This document shows positions 16,432-25,985 of a stretch of DNA of 64,000 nt, one piece after another. Source of the DNA: Steroidobacter agaridevorans (GTDB lineage: Bacteria; Pseudomonadota; Gammaproteobacteria; Steroidobacterales; Steroidobacteraceae); NCBI RefSeq assembly GCF_009932555.1, contig NZ_BLJO01000010.1:123972-187971 (forward strand). The letters run 5' to 3'. Within the stretch, counting starts at the first letter, position 1. Each line of letters opens with the position of its first letter. Position numbers and translations under genes: made by a program. The notes under the pieces are model-generated. The model was given only the letters and a program-made list of their open reading frames with translations, was not told the origin of the DNA and made no database searches.

Positions 16432-17277
16432 ATGTGCCTGCTCGTCCTCGCCTGGAAACACCACCCTCGTTACCGCCTGATCCTCGCCGGCAACCGCGAC
16501 GAGTTTCATGATCGCCCGGCCGCGCCGCTCAATTGGTGGCAGGACGATCCGCGCATCCTCGGCGGACGGGACCTCAAAGCCAACGGCACCTGGCTCGGCG
16601 TGGCCCGCTCGGGGCGGTTTGGCGTCGTGACCAACTACCGCGACCTGCAGGCGCCCGTGGAGAACGCCCCTTCGCGCGGCCAGCTGATCCCGCGCTTCCT
16701 CACTGGCGCCACCTCCCCGAAAGAATTCCTGGACGACCTGCGCGGCGCGGCGCCTCGCTACTCGGGCTTCAACCTGCTCGTCGGCGGCACACGCGCGCTG
16801 TACTACTTCTCCAACCGCGGACCGAACCCTAGGGCGCTGGCGCCGGGCGTATACGGGTTGAGCAATCATCTGCTCGACACGCCGTGGCCTAAGTTGGCGC
16901 GCACCCGCGAGCGTTTCAACACATTGCTGTCGCAACCGGAAATCTCGCCGGAAGATCTGTTCGCCATGCTCGCGGACCGTGAGCAGGCCACGGGCACAGA
17001 CCTGCCGTCCACCGGTCTGCCCGAGGATTGGGAACGCGTGGTGTCCGCGCCGTTCATCGTGAACGAGCGCTACGGCACCCGCTGCTCCAGCGTGCTGCTG
17101 GTGGAGCGCACCGGTCGCACGATTCTTCAGGAGCGCCGCTTCGATGCCGCCGGCATCCAGAGCGGCAACTCGCGCTTCGAATTCACCAGCGCCGAAGTGC
17201 CCGAGGTGTGGTTCGAAGCCGAAGATCCCGACGAGACGGTGGCGACCGACACTTCGTTCGATTCTTCGCCGGAATAG
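16432..17277 (+). CDS. NRDE/TANGO2-family protein
   Basis: The 281-residue protein begins MCLLVLAW, and the N-terminal Cys-2 and the NRDE motif (AGNRDEFHDRPAAPL) define the family. GGRDLKANGTWLGV and FGVVTNYRD follow, as in TANGO2 proteins and the Ntn-hydrolase-like fold. Its biochemical role is unsettled; proposals for the family include haem trafficking and protein secretion. The gene is followed 20 bases later by tamA. Confidence 0.88.
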   Translation: MCLLVLAWKHHPRYRLILAGNRDEFHDRPAAPLNWWQDDPRILGGRDLKANGTWLGVARSGRFGVVTNYRDLQAPVENAPSRGQLIPRFLTGATSPKEFLDDLRGAAPRYSGFNLLVGGTRALYYFSNRGPNPRALAPGVYGLSNHLLDTPWPKLARTRERFNTLLSQPEISPEDLFAMLADREQATGTDLPSTGLPEDWERVVSAPFIVNERYGTRCSSVLLVERTGRTILQERRFDAAGIQSGNSRFEFTSAEVPEVWFEAEDPDETVATDTSFDSSPE

Positions 17278-17296
17278 CCATACGAGCGGCGCTCTC

Positions 17297-19042
17297 GTGA
17301 CAGCGAGGATGCGTGCGATGGCGACGGGAGTGCTGGCGACAGCATTGCTGTTGCCATTGCAGGCGGACGCCAAGATCGAGATCGCCATCCCCGAAGTCAG
17401 CGAAGCGATCCAGACCAACGTTCGCGCCTTCCTCAGTCTTACGCGCTACGCCGAGCGTGACGATGTCACCGCGGAAGTGATGAGTCGATTGCAGCGGCGC
17501 ATCGTCAGCGAGACGAGGCAAGCTCTCGAACCCCTCGGCTTCTACGACCCCAATGTCACCTACGACGTAAAGCAGGAAGGCGCCGTCTGGAAGGTGACCA
17601 TCCACATCGAGCCCGGCCGTCCGGTGCGTCTGTCCGAAGTGAACATCAATGTCACCGGCGCCGGCGCGGAAGATCGCGCGATTCGCGAGCTGCTCGATCA
17701 GCAAGAGATCAAGCCCGGCCTGCGCTTGAATCATGGCACTTACGAGCGCGTCAAAGGCAACCTGGTGCGCGTTGCCAAGAACGAAGGCTATCTCGATGCC
17801 AAGCTCACGCGACATGACCTGGTGATCGATCGCTTCGAGCGGCGCGCCACCGTCGACCTGGAAGCCGACACGGGCGAACGTTATCTCTTCGGCGACATCG
17901 ACATCGCGCAGGACGTGATCACCGACGAAGCGATGCGCCGTCTGCTGCGCATGCAGCCCGGCGATCCCTACACGCTAGATACATTGCTGAGAACGCAGTA
18001 CACGCTCGACGATACGCAGTACTTCTCGGTCGTCGACATCGAGAGCGGCGATCCCGATCCCGTGACTCGCACCGTTCCGATCACGGTGACCGCCGAGCCC
18101 AGCAGGAAACATCGCTACGCAGCCAGCGTCGGCTACGGCACCGATACCAAAGCACGCGGCAAGTTCACGTGGGACAACCGGCGCGTGAACGAGGACGGCC
18201 ACAAGTTCAAGCTCGAGCTGCTCGGCTCGTCCATCGTGAGCGACCTCACCGGCCGCTACGTCGTGCCGGTCATGGATATCGCGCTCGAGAAGCTGGAATT
18301 CACCGGTACGCTCCGCGACGAAGAGCTCGGCGACACCCAATCCAAACGGGCCGAAGTCAGTGCCGGTCTCACGCAGGTGCAGGGCCGTTGGCAGCGCGTG
18401 CTGAAAGTCGCGCTGGCGGAAGAAGAGACCATCGAGGCCGACAACACGTCGAGCACGAATTTTTATATCGTGCCCAGCATCGCTTACTCGACGCTGCCGA
18501 GCTACATCGTCGGCGGACGCAGGCGTCCTTACTCTTTCTCGGCCGAGCTACGCGGCTCACCGGAAACACTGGGCTCCGACGCCTCGTTCCTGCAGCTGCG
18601 CCTGAAAGGCGAGCGCATTTTCGACATGAGCGAGCTGTGGCATCTGCATTTGCGCAGTGAGCTTGGCCTCAGCCGCATCGCCGCCACGTCCGACCTGCCA
18701 GCCTCGCAACGTTTCTTCGCTGGCGGCGAAGGCAGCGTGCGCGGCTTCGCTCTCAACGAGCTCTCACCCAAGGACGACCAAGGACGGACCGTCGGCGGAC
18801 GCAATCTTGTGACAGGCACGGTCGAAGTCGTACGCGACCTGCCACGCAACTTCGGCGTCGCGGCCTTCTACGACATCGGCAACGCCTTCGACGATTTCAG
18901 CGACCCCATGCTGGAGTATTCGGCCGGGCTCGGCGTCCGCTACAACATCGCCGTGGCCACCTTCGGCGTCGATGTGGCCCAGGCATTGTCCGAGTCGGGC
19001 CGCTCGCCGCGCTTTCATCTGTACATCGCGACCCAGTTTTGA
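17297..19042 (+). CDS. tamA: Translocation and assembly module outer-membrane protein TamA
   Basis: The product is 581 residues from GTG 17297 (E. coli TamA 577). This start gives a signal peptide with basic residues followed by GVLATALLLPLQADA; ATGs at 17309 and 17318 are alternatives, the latter with GAGG nine bases upstream. After three POTRA domains (about residues 25-260) comes an Omp85 barrel, with the conserved FFAGGEGSVRGF segment (about residue 475) and a terminal Phe needed for outer-membrane insertion. TamA works with TamB to deliver autotransporters and in lipid transport to the outer membrane. Its stop overlaps the tamB start by one base. Confidence 0.9.
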   Translation: MTARMRAMATGVLATALLLPLQADAKIEIAIPEVSEAIQTNVRAFLSLTRYAERDDVTAEVMSRLQRRIVSETRQALEPLGFYDPNVTYDVKQEGAVWKVTIHIEPGRPVRLSEVNINVTGAGAEDRAIRELLDQQEIKPGLRLNHGTYERVKGNLVRVAKNEGYLDAKLTRHDLVIDRFERRATVDLEADTGERYLFGDIDIAQDVITDEAMRRLLRMQPGDPYTLDTLLRTQYTLDDTQYFSVVDIESGDPDPVTRTVPITVTAEPSRKHRYAASVGYGTDTKARGKFTWDNRRVNEDGHKFKLELLGSSIVSDLTGRYVVPVMDIALEKLEFTGTLRDEELGDTQSKRAEVSAGLTQVQGRWQRVLKVALAEEETIEADNTSSTNFYIVPSIAYSTLPSYIVGGRRRPYSFSAELRGSPETLGSDASFLQLRLKGERIFDMSELWHLHLRSELGLSRIAATSDLPASQRFFAGGEGSVRGFALNELSPKDDQGRTVGGRNLVTGTVEVVRDLPRNFGVAAFYDIGNAFDDFSDPMLEYSAGLGVRYNIAVATFGVDVAQALSESGRSPRFHLYIATQF

Positions 19043-22000
19043 TGCGCACGCGCCTCATCCTGATCGTTGTCGCGCTCATCCTGCTGGTACCGGTGGTGGC
19101 CATCGGCGTGCTGCTGTACTCAGAAGCGGGCCTGCAGATGGTTGCCGCGCAGCTGTGGCGATTGGAGCGCTTCAACGTAAAAATCGAAGGCGTGTCGGGC
19201 ACGCTCGCCGGGCCGCTACGCGTCGCTCGTTTTGAGCTGAATCATCCGCGCGTGCATGTCGTAGTGAACGACATCGTCATCGAGCCGCAGCTGCGCGGCT
19301 TGTTGCTTCAAACATTGCAGGCCGGATCGGTGACGGCGCGCGAGTCGCTGGTCGAACTGCACCAGGTCGACATGCCTCCGAACACGAAACCGCCGCGTTT
19401 CCTGCCGCCGTTCCTGCGCGTTGACGCCCGCAATGTCGAGCTCACCAACGTCCGCTACGTGCATATGAATGGCACGGCGGTCGATGCGAAGACCATTCGC
19501 GGCCGCGTGACGATCAACTCCAGCCGGCTGCGAGCGCGGGATTTCGCGGTCGACGCCGATCTGTTCGATGCCACCGGCAATGTCGAATTGCTGGCGGCGG
19601 CCGCCGCGGATCTGCCGATGGGATTGAAGGGCGAGACCAGCGGTCAGCTGCATCTGCCGGATGTCGATCTGGATTTGAAAGGCGCGGTCGATGGCACCAT
19701 CGATGAGCTGAAGATCGACGGCGAATTGCTCAAGCCCAGCTCCGTCATGGTCGCCGCCGTCATGACGCGCCCCGAAGACAGCTGGAACATCGCGGGCAAA
19801 GTGACCTCGAAGCAGTTTCTGCTCGATCCCTGGCTACCCGACCCGCCGCTGTCGCTGCGAGATATCGCGCTCGACGTTGAATTCAATCCGCAGGGCGTGC
19901 ACGCCAAAGGCCTGATCGGCGTTCCAGAGATCGACGATCAGGAACTGCTGATCGATGCGCGCGGCCGATATGCGGATCGCACCCTGTTCCTGACGGATTC
20001 CGACATCAAGCTGCAGGACTCGCCGGCGGCGCTGCAGACCACCGGCAAGCTGGTCTTCGACGGCTCGGCGCCGACGATCGACCTGTCGGCTCAATGGCAG
20101 AACCTGCAATGGCCATTGCGTGGTAAAGCGATTGTCACGAGCTCCAACGGCGACGGCACGCTGAGCGGACCGCTGCCATATGACTTCGCAGTCACGACCA
20201 GCCTGGCCGGGCCCAACTTTCCTTCCGGCGCCGGCTCAGCCAGAGGCGTGATCTCCAAGGAGCAGGTCACGGTCGCGAGCTATTCCGTGAATGCATTGGG
20301 CGGATCGCTGACGGGCAACGGCCAGCTGCAATTCGCCCAGCCGCGCGCGTGGCGACTCGCGACGAGCACGACCAATGTCAATCCAGCGGGGCTGTTCAAG
20401 GATTTTCCCGGCAGCGTGAACATGACGGCCAACGCCTCGGGCGAAGGCTTCGATAAGAAGGCCGCGTTCATCGCCGACGTGAGCGAGCTTCGAGGCACGT
20501 TGCGAGGCGAGCCGCTGCGAGGCCGCGGTTACATACAAAGAGATCGTCGCGGCGGCTGGACCGTGCGGAACGCAAGTGTGGGCCTTGCCGATGCACGACT
20601 GTCGTTGGATGGCATCTGGAAAGAAACGATCGAAGCGACCTGGTCGTTGGACGCGCCTTCGCTGGATCGCTTGCTGCCGCAAGCCAAGGGCAGGATCGTT
20701 TCCAAAGGCAAAGCCAGCGGACCGCTCAAAGGTCTGCACATCACGGGCGATCTGACCGCGAACGACATTCGCTATGAGCAGTGGCAGGCGGGCCAGCTCA
20801 CGATCAACGGCGATATCGACGCGAGCGGCAAGGCGCCGTCGCGACTGGTCGCGTCCGCCAGCCGGCTCGGCGCCGGCCAGCCCATTGTCGAGAACATGCA
20901 GCTCAGTGGCGAAGGCACGGCGCTCGATCACCGTATCAGCATGAATGTCACAGGCGCCGCCCCGACGCCCCGCGACACGCCGCCATCCGCCGAGATGCAG
21001 ATCGCCGGCAGCTACGATCAAAAGGTATGGAACGCGACGGTCACGACCACGAAGCTCGTCACTGGCAAGGCCGACGACAAGCTTTCCATCGCCGAGCCCG
21101 CGAAGATCATGGCGTCGAGCGACCGGGCACAGCTCGACAACTTCTGTTTGATTGCCGGCGCCGGTCGCATTTGCGCGAGCGGCAAATGGCAGCGAGCCGG
21201 CGCGTGGGAAGGCACGGTATCCGGATATGAGATTCCATTGGCGCTGCTGCTGCCGCCCGCCGGTCACGAAGCGGAGTACGGCGGACGCATCGAAGGCCGA
21301 GTGCATGCATTCGGCGCGCCGAATCAGCCGTGGCAAGGCGAAGCCGGCATGCGCATCATCGACGCCGCCATCATTTATCGCCCGCAAGGCGCCGAGCCGG
21401 AAACCTTGAATCTGGGCACGGGCGGTCTCGCCGCCACCGCGAAGCCCGAGCAGATCGATTTCTCGTTCGGTGTGCAGGCGTTCACCGACACCTATCTTTT
21501 CGCCAACGCGCATCTGGATCGAAAGCACAGCAACGATCTGCTGCATCTGCCCCTGACCGGCGACATGCGCGCACGCGCGGCGGACGCAAACATTCTGCCG
21601 CTGCTGTTTTCCGAAGTGGATAACGCAGCTGGTCTGCTGACCGCGAACGCCACCATCGGCGGCACACTGGCCGAACCGGAGATCAATGGACGCATCGAGC
21701 TGGCGAACGGCGAGCTGGATTCGTATCGGGTGAACTTCGCGCTGCGCAATCTGAATCTGGTTGCCGACCTTGCCAGTAACGGCCTGGACTTTCGCGGCAC
21801 CGGCCGCGCCGGTGAAGGTGAGATGGAAGCGCAGGGAAGATTCAGCTGGAGCGAAGGCAAGTCGCAAGGCAACTTGCATCTGCGCGGCTCGAACTTGCTC
21901 GTGGCCGATCTGCCCGAGTATCGCGTGATCGCCTCTCCCGATCTGCGCTTCCTGATCGATGGCAATCAGATCAATGTCGCTGGCGATGTGTTGATTCCGA

Positions 22001-22812
22001 GCGCACGCGTGCAGCCGAACCAGATCTCCGGCGCTGTGCGCGCGTCAGACGATGCTCGCTACATCAACGAAACTGAAGCGGAGCGCGCCGGTCGCACCAC
22101 CGTGCACAGCGAGATCAAAGTCACGATTGGCGACGACGTGCGCGTCGAGGCGTTCGGCTTGCAAGGCAGGCTCGCCGGAGGCGTAGGCACAACGGTGCGC
22201 ACGGGCGAGATTCCTATCGGTCGCGGCGAGCTCATTGTCGTCGATGGGCGTTACGAGGCGTACGGTCAGAAGCTCGAGATCAGCAAAGGCGAGCTGCTGT
22301 TCGATGCCTCGCCGCTCGACGATCCGGGCTTGGATATCGAAGCCCGCCGCAGGATCGACACCGTGACGGTAGGCCTGAACGTGCGTGGCACCTTGCAGGC
22401 GCCGCGGCTGTCATTCTTCTCAGACCCAACCATGCCGCAGACTCAGATCGTGACTTATCTATTGACCGGCAAGGGATCCGACTCGGTGACGAGCAACGAC
22501 ACCGCGACCATGACGTCGGCTCGCGATACTTTGACCATGCAAGGCGGCGGCCTGCTCGCTTCGCAGATCGGCCGTCGACTCGGCTTGGAAGAAGTCGGTG
22601 TCGAAAGCTCGCTCGGCACCGACGGCACCGCGAACACGGCGCTGGTGCTCGGCAAGTTCCTCTCGCCCCGGCTGTTCATCAGCTACGGCATCTCGCTCAC
22701 GGAGTCGATCAACACGCTGAAGCTGCGTTACACGATCAGCGATAAGTGGGTGTTCAAGACCGAGGCCGGCGAGAATCAGAGCGCGGACCTCGAGTACACG
22801 ATCGAGCAGTAG
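19042..22812 (+). CDS. tamB: Translocation and assembly module protein TamB
   Basis: The 1256-residue protein has one N-terminal membrane helix (about 5-25) and a long, repetitive beta-strand body of the AsmA/TamB type. It ends in the conserved DUF490 domain: the GELLFDASPLDDPGLDIEA and DPTMPQTQIVTYLLTGKG segments lie before a C-terminal VGVESSLG and YGISLTESINTLKLRYTIS. It bridges the periplasm as a hydrophobic groove partnered with TamA. The length matches E. coli TamB (1259). ATG 19042 overlaps the tamA stop (TGATG). Confidence 0.95.
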   Translation: MRTRLILIVVALILLVPVVAIGVLLYSEAGLQMVAAQLWRLERFNVKIEGVSGTLAGPLRVARFELNHPRVHVVVNDIVIEPQLRGLLLQTLQAGSVTARESLVELHQVDMPPNTKPPRFLPPFLRVDARNVELTNVRYVHMNGTAVDAKTIRGRVTINSSRLRARDFAVDADLFDATGNVELLAAAAADLPMGLKGETSGQLHLPDVDLDLKGAVDGTIDELKIDGELLKPSSVMVAAVMTRPEDSWNIAGKVTSKQFLLDPWLPDPPLSLRDIALDVEFNPQGVHAKGLIGVPEIDDQELLIDARGRYADRTLFLTDSDIKLQDSPAALQTTGKLVFDGSAPTIDLSAQWQNLQWPLRGKAIVTSSNGDGTLSGPLPYDFAVTTSLAGPNFPSGAGSARGVISKEQVTVASYSVNALGGSLTGNGQLQFAQPRAWRLATSTTNVNPAGLFKDFPGSVNMTANASGEGFDKKAAFIADVSELRGTLRGEPLRGRGYIQRDRRGGWTVRNASVGLADARLSLDGIWKETIEATWSLDAPSLDRLLPQAKGRIVSKGKASGPLKGLHITGDLTANDIRYEQWQAGQLTINGDIDASGKAPSRLVASASRLGAGQPIVENMQLSGEGTALDHRISMNVTGAAPTPRDTPPSAEMQIAGSYDQKVWNATVTTTKLVTGKADDKLSIAEPAKIMASSDRAQLDNFCLIAGAGRICASGKWQRAGAWEGTVSGYEIPLALLLPPAGHEAEYGGRIEGRVHAFGAPNQPWQGEAGMRIIDAAIIYRPQGAEPETLNLGTGGLAATAKPEQIDFSFGVQAFTDTYLFANAHLDRKHSNDLLHLPLTGDMRARAADANILPLLFSEVDNAAGLLTANATIGGTLAEPEINGRIELANGELDSYRVNFALRNLNLVADLASNGLDFRGTGRAGEGEMEAQGRFSWSEGKSQGNLHLRGSNLLVADLPEYRVIASPDLRFLIDGNQINVAGDVLIPSARVQPNQISGAVRASDDARYINETEAERAGRTTVHSEIKVTIGDDVRVEAFGLQGRLAGGVGTTVRTGEIPIGRGELIVVDGRYEAYGQKLEISKGELLFDASPLDDPGLDIEARRRIDTVTVGLNVRGTLQAPRLSFFSDPTMPQTQIVTYLLTGKGSDSVTSNDTATMTSARDTLTMQGGGLLASQIGRRLGLEEVGVESSLGTDGTANTALVLGKFLSPRLFISYGISLTESINTLKLRYTISDKWVFKTEAGENQSADLEYTIEQ

Positions 22813-22815
22813 CGC

Positions 22816-23688
22816 TCAATACAGCAGCGCCCGCAGCGTCGCCACCAACGACAGCGGCTGATCCAGCATGACGTGATGATGCGACTCGGGAATCGCGATC
22901 GGCCCGCGGCAATTGGGAATGTGAGCGACGATTTCCGCCGCATGCTCGTGAGGCACGATGATGCTGTGATCGCCATAGACATACGACACCGGCGTCACGA
23001 TGCGCTTCAACATGCTCGACACGTTGTGATGGATGACGAGGCGCGGCTGCGTGTCGTCGAACTTCCAGGTGTAGCCGTCGTCGACCCGTTTGATCGAATG
23101 TTCGGCGATGTAGTTGATGATGTACGGCGCCGCCCGATTGTCCGCTGGAATGAGCCGAAAGCGGGCGCGAGCCGCTTCATACGTCGGATAGATTTTCTTC
23201 GGCCGCAACTCCGAACTGCGGATCCGCGGCTCGCCATCGTGCAGCTGCAGGTGTGAATCGACGATGATCGCGCGGCCCACCCGTTCGGGGTGCTCCGCGC
23301 AAGCTTGCAGTACTCGCCCGCCACCGAAGCTATGACCGACGACCACAGGCCGATCGAATCCGGCCGCATCGATCGCTGCCAGCAAGTCGCGCGTGTAGTT
23401 CTCTTCCGTGTATTGATCGCGGTTGCCGCTGTCGCCCATCCCGGAGAAATCGAATGCGACGACGCGGAAGCGCTCCATAAAGAACGGCGCAATGAAACTC
23501 CACCAGCGAGCGTGCGCGCGAAAGCCGTGTGCGAGCACGAGGCCGGGCTTGTGCGTCTCGTGCTCGTTCCAGATCAAATAATGAATCGCCGTGCCGCCGG
23601 CATCCACATAGCGGGACTCGCACGGCGCAGCGAGCGCTCGTGTGAACCATTCAGGCGGTAAAAAATCCAGGACCGGAGCGTCGCTCAT
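22816..23688 (-). CDS. Alpha/beta-fold hydrolase
   Basis: The 290-residue protein has the serine-hydrolase nucleophile elbow GHSFGG with Ser120 and an oxyanion region LAHGFRAHARWW. A likely catalytic His lies near the end in ESHHHVMLDQP, and an Asp is available in the YGDHS segment. No signal peptide is seen. Substrate cannot be read from the sequence; relatives include epoxide hydrolases, haloalkane dehalogenases and esterases. Its start lies three bases after the NUDIX gene stop, so the two form an operon convergent with tamB. Confidence 0.85.
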   Translation of the reverse strand: MSDAPVLDFLPPEWFTRALAAPCESRYVDAGGTAIHYLIWNEHETHKPGLVLAHGFRAHARWWSFIAPFFMERFRVVAFDFSGMGDSGNRDQYTEENYTRDLLAAIDAAGFDRPVVVGHSFGGGRVLQACAEHPERVGRAIIVDSHLQLHDGEPRIRSSELRPKKIYPTYEAARARFRLIPADNRAAPYIINYIAEHSIKRVDDGYTWKFDDTQPRLVIHHNVSSMLKRIVTPVSYVYGDHSIIVPHEHAAEIVAHIPNCRGPIAIPESHHHVMLDQPLSLVATLRALLY

Positions 23689-23691
23689 CGC

Positions 23692-24303
23692 TCAATCGAA
23701 CTCGGTGGGCAGCGCGCGATCCAGATGATGCTTGTAGGCGCACTGGATCTGCGCCGCCGTGACGCGCCCGGTCGATAGCTCCGGCAGCTCGGCGACCGGA
23801 AAAAACTTCACGTCGGTAGTTTCGTAGCTGGTCCGGAAATCGCCGCCGGTGATTTCGCAGACGAAGAACATCTTCCAGACGTGGTACAGAAACTTCGGAT
23901 GATTGTGTTTGTTACGGTCGAAGATCGCCGCCAGCTTGACGGCCCGCGCGGTGAAACCCGACTCCTGTTCGATCTCTTTTTCCACGGCGTGCGACGGCGT
24001 GTCGTTCACGTCCGCCCAGCCGCCGGGCAAAGTCCACTTGCCATCGACGCGCTCTTTCACCATCAATACCTGCTCGCCGCGAAACACCGCGCCGCGCACG
24101 TCGACCTTCGGCGTCGAATAGCCGTCTTCGACCATCCACAGGGCGCGCACCTTGTCCGGCGTCATTGCCGACTCGAGTGCTAGCAGTTCGCCGGCTATCT
24201 GCGCCATCTCGCGATATCGCTCTCTGTCGTATTCTTCCTGTGAGAAATGCAGACCGGTTTGTGACAGCGCCAGCAAGCGGCGCGAGAGGTCGAGCACTGA
24301 CAT
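23692..24303 (-). CDS. NUDIX hydrolase with N-terminal Nudix_N-type domain
   Basis: The product is 203 residues from ATG 24301-24303; an open frame extends to 24381, but its extra residues look unlike protein. The N-terminal 55 residues (LSQTGLHFSQEEYDRERY) match the helical domain found in front of a group of NUDIX enzymes acting on nucleotide-diphosphate compounds. The NUDIX box reads GGWADVNDTPSHAVEKEIEQ followed by ESGF. Compared with GX5EX7REUXEEXGU it has Asp for the first Glu, Lys for Arg and Gln for the first of the EE pair, so metal binding may be altered. Substrate unknown. Confidence 0.8.
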   Translation of the reverse strand: MSVLDLSRRLLALSQTGLHFSQEEYDRERYREMAQIAGELLALESAMTPDKVRALWMVEDGYSTPKVDVRGAVFRGEQVLMVKERVDGKWTLPGGWADVNDTPSHAVEKEIEQESGFTARAVKLAAIFDRNKHNHPKFLYHVWKMFFVCEITGGDFRTSYETTDVKFFPVAELPELSTGRVTAAQIQCAYKHHLDRALPTEFD

Positions 24304-24431
24304 AGTTAACAGAGAATTTAGCAAAGAGACCCGAAGCTTCTCGCGCCGGCGCGATGCATGCAACTTCAGAAAGACCGACATGCCCCTGCGTACTGCACTA
24401 TGATTGCCGCCCAGCAGACTGTTCCCTGTCC

Positions 24432-25355
24432 ATGAACGATTCCTCTCACGTGGCCTCCGCCACGTCCGCGGCTCAACGCATCGATGGCCGCGGCCTCTCC
24501 GCCGCCATCTCCGCCTTCCTGATCTGGGGGCTGATGCCGCTGTACATGAAACTGTTGGCGACGATCCCGGTCCTGCAAATCACCGCGCATCGCATGTTGT
24601 GGGGCTGCCTGGTCGGTTTCGGCTGGCTGGCGGCGCGTGGCGACACGCACCAGACATGGAGCGCGCTGTCGAATCCGCAAGTTCGCCTGCGGCTGTGCGC
24701 CTCGGCGACGTTCATCGCGATCAACTGGTCGATTTTCATGTGGGGCATCGCTACCGCCCACGTCGTGGAAATCAGCCTCGGTTATTTCATCGGGCCGCTG
24801 CTCAACGTGGCGCTCGGCGTCGTTTGTTTTCGCGAGCGGCTCAATCGTATGCAATGGCTGTCCGTGGCGATCGCCGCGGCCGGTGTGCTCTATCTCACCT
24901 GGGCTGCGGGTCGGCCGCCGTATGTGTCGATCGCGCTGGCGCTGAGCTTCGGCCTGTATGGCCTGGTGCGAAAAACCGCCAACGTCGAAGCGCTGCCGGG
25001 CTTCACCGGCGAAACGCTGTTGTTGCTGCCGTTCGCGGCGGGATTTGTGATGTGGTGTGAGCTCTCGGGCAGCGGCGCGATGAGCCAGAACTCGTTCGAG
25101 ACCACTCTTCTTTTATTGTTGGGTGGACCGCTGACCGCCGTTCCGCTGGTCTTGTTCGCCGTGGGTGCGCGGCGCATTCCCTTGTTCACCATCGGACTTT
25201 TGCAATACATCGCGCCCAGTCTGCAGCTGGCGTGCGCGGTGCTGGTATTTGGGGAATCGTTCAGCGGACCGCGCGTGGTCGGTTTCTCGATGATCTGGAC
25301 GGCGCTCGCCGTTTTCGCCCTCGACGGAGTGCTCGCCTCCCGCCGTCGGACCTGA
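24432..25355 (+). CDS. rarD: EamA-family transporter RarD
   Basis: The 307-residue membrane protein has about ten helices and an RarD-type EamA fold: AAISAFLIWGLMPLYMK at the N-terminus, ITAHRMLWG, INWSIFMWGI and SLGYFIGPLLNV in the first half, and IGLLQYIAPSLQL near the end. E. coli RarD is linked to chloramphenicol sensitivity; the true substrate is not established. ATG 24432 removes 26 doubtful residues of the longer open frame. It precedes the argR promoter by 15 bases and shares no function with it. Confidence 0.9.
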   Translation: MNDSSHVASATSAAQRIDGRGLSAAISAFLIWGLMPLYMKLLATIPVLQITAHRMLWGCLVGFGWLAARGDTHQTWSALSNPQVRLRLCASATFIAINWSIFMWGIATAHVVEISLGYFIGPLLNVALGVVCFRERLNRMQWLSVAIAAAGVLYLTWAAGRPPYVSIALALSFGLYGLVRKTANVEALPGFTGETLLLLPFAAGFVMWCELSGSGAMSQNSFETTLLLLLGGPLTAVPLVLFAVGARRIPLFTIGLLQYIAPSLQLACAVLVFGESFSGPRVVGFSMIWTALAVFALDGVLASRRRT

Positions 25356-25369
25356 CGCAAAATCCGTTA

Positions 25370-25417
25370 TTGACGGCCTCTGCATAATTATGCATGATGC
25401 GCGCCTTTTTATGCACA
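25370..25417 (+). promoter_or_regulatory. argR promoter with a pair of ARG-box-like palindromes
   Basis: TTGACG (25370-25375) and CATGAT (25393-25398) are 17 bases apart and form a plausible sigma-70 promoter. A perfect palindrome, TGCATAATTATGCA (25381-25394), covers the spacer and the first bases of the -10. A weaker copy occupies 25402-25415 (right half TTTTATGCA). Their centres are 21 bases apart, which equals two 18-bp ARG boxes separated by 3 bp as in E. coli. ArgR bound here would block the promoter, giving feedback control of argR and probably the genes that follow. Confidence 0.75.
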
Positions 25418-25463
25418 GGTGCGTCTGGGCGCCCGTGCCGCTACCGAGGGCGTCCACACCGAC

Positions 25464-25919
25464 ATGGCTGCTGAGATTCACCAATCCGTCGCGCGCCGGG
25501 CCGCGATTCTCCGAATCATCGGAGAGTCGACCGTGCGCAATCAGGACGAATTGGTGAAAATCCTTCACAAACAAGGATTTGACGCCACTCAGTCGAGCGT
25601 CAGCCGCGACTTGCGCGAGCTCGGCGTCGCCAAGGCCGGCGACCGCTACATCCTGCCCGCGCAGGATGCCGCCGCGACCAACAACCCGTTCGCCGCCGTC
25701 GCCAGGTTCGTGCTCGAGATCAAGACCGCCGGCACGTCGCTGACCGTCCTCAAGACCATGACCGGCACGGCGCAAAGCGTGGCGGTCGCCATCGACAGCT
25801 CGGACTGGGCCGAGGTGGTCGGCACCATCTCGGGCGACGACACGATCTTCATCGCGACCGACGAGCCGAAGGATCAGAAGAAGCTGCGCGAGCGCCTTCG
25901 CGGCATCTTCGGCATCTGA
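25464..25919 (+). CDS. argR: Arginine repressor ArgR
   Basis: The product is 151 residues (E. coli ArgR 156). The N-terminal winged helix-turn-helix includes NQDELVKILHKQGFDATQSS followed by VSRDLRELGV. The C-terminal oligomerisation and arginine-binding domain ends with ISGDDTIFIAT; the GTI(S/A)GDDT(I/L) motif provides the Asp pair that contacts arginine. In the arginine-bound hexamer it represses biosynthesis genes. ATG 25464 is preferred over the upstream GTG 25419 because family members begin shortly before the helix-turn-helix. It heads the arginine gene cluster. Confidence 0.92.
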   Translation: MAAEIHQSVARRAAILRIIGESTVRNQDELVKILHKQGFDATQSSVSRDLRELGVAKAGDRYILPAQDAAATNNPFAAVARFVLEIKTAGTSLTVLKTMTGTAQSVAVAIDSSDWAEVVGTISGDDTIFIATDEPKDQKKLRERLRGIFGI

Positions 25920-25985
25920 GCGGCACAGCCGCCTCGCGCGAACCTCTATGGCAGACCAGCTATTTGTTTTGATACGGAAACAAGC

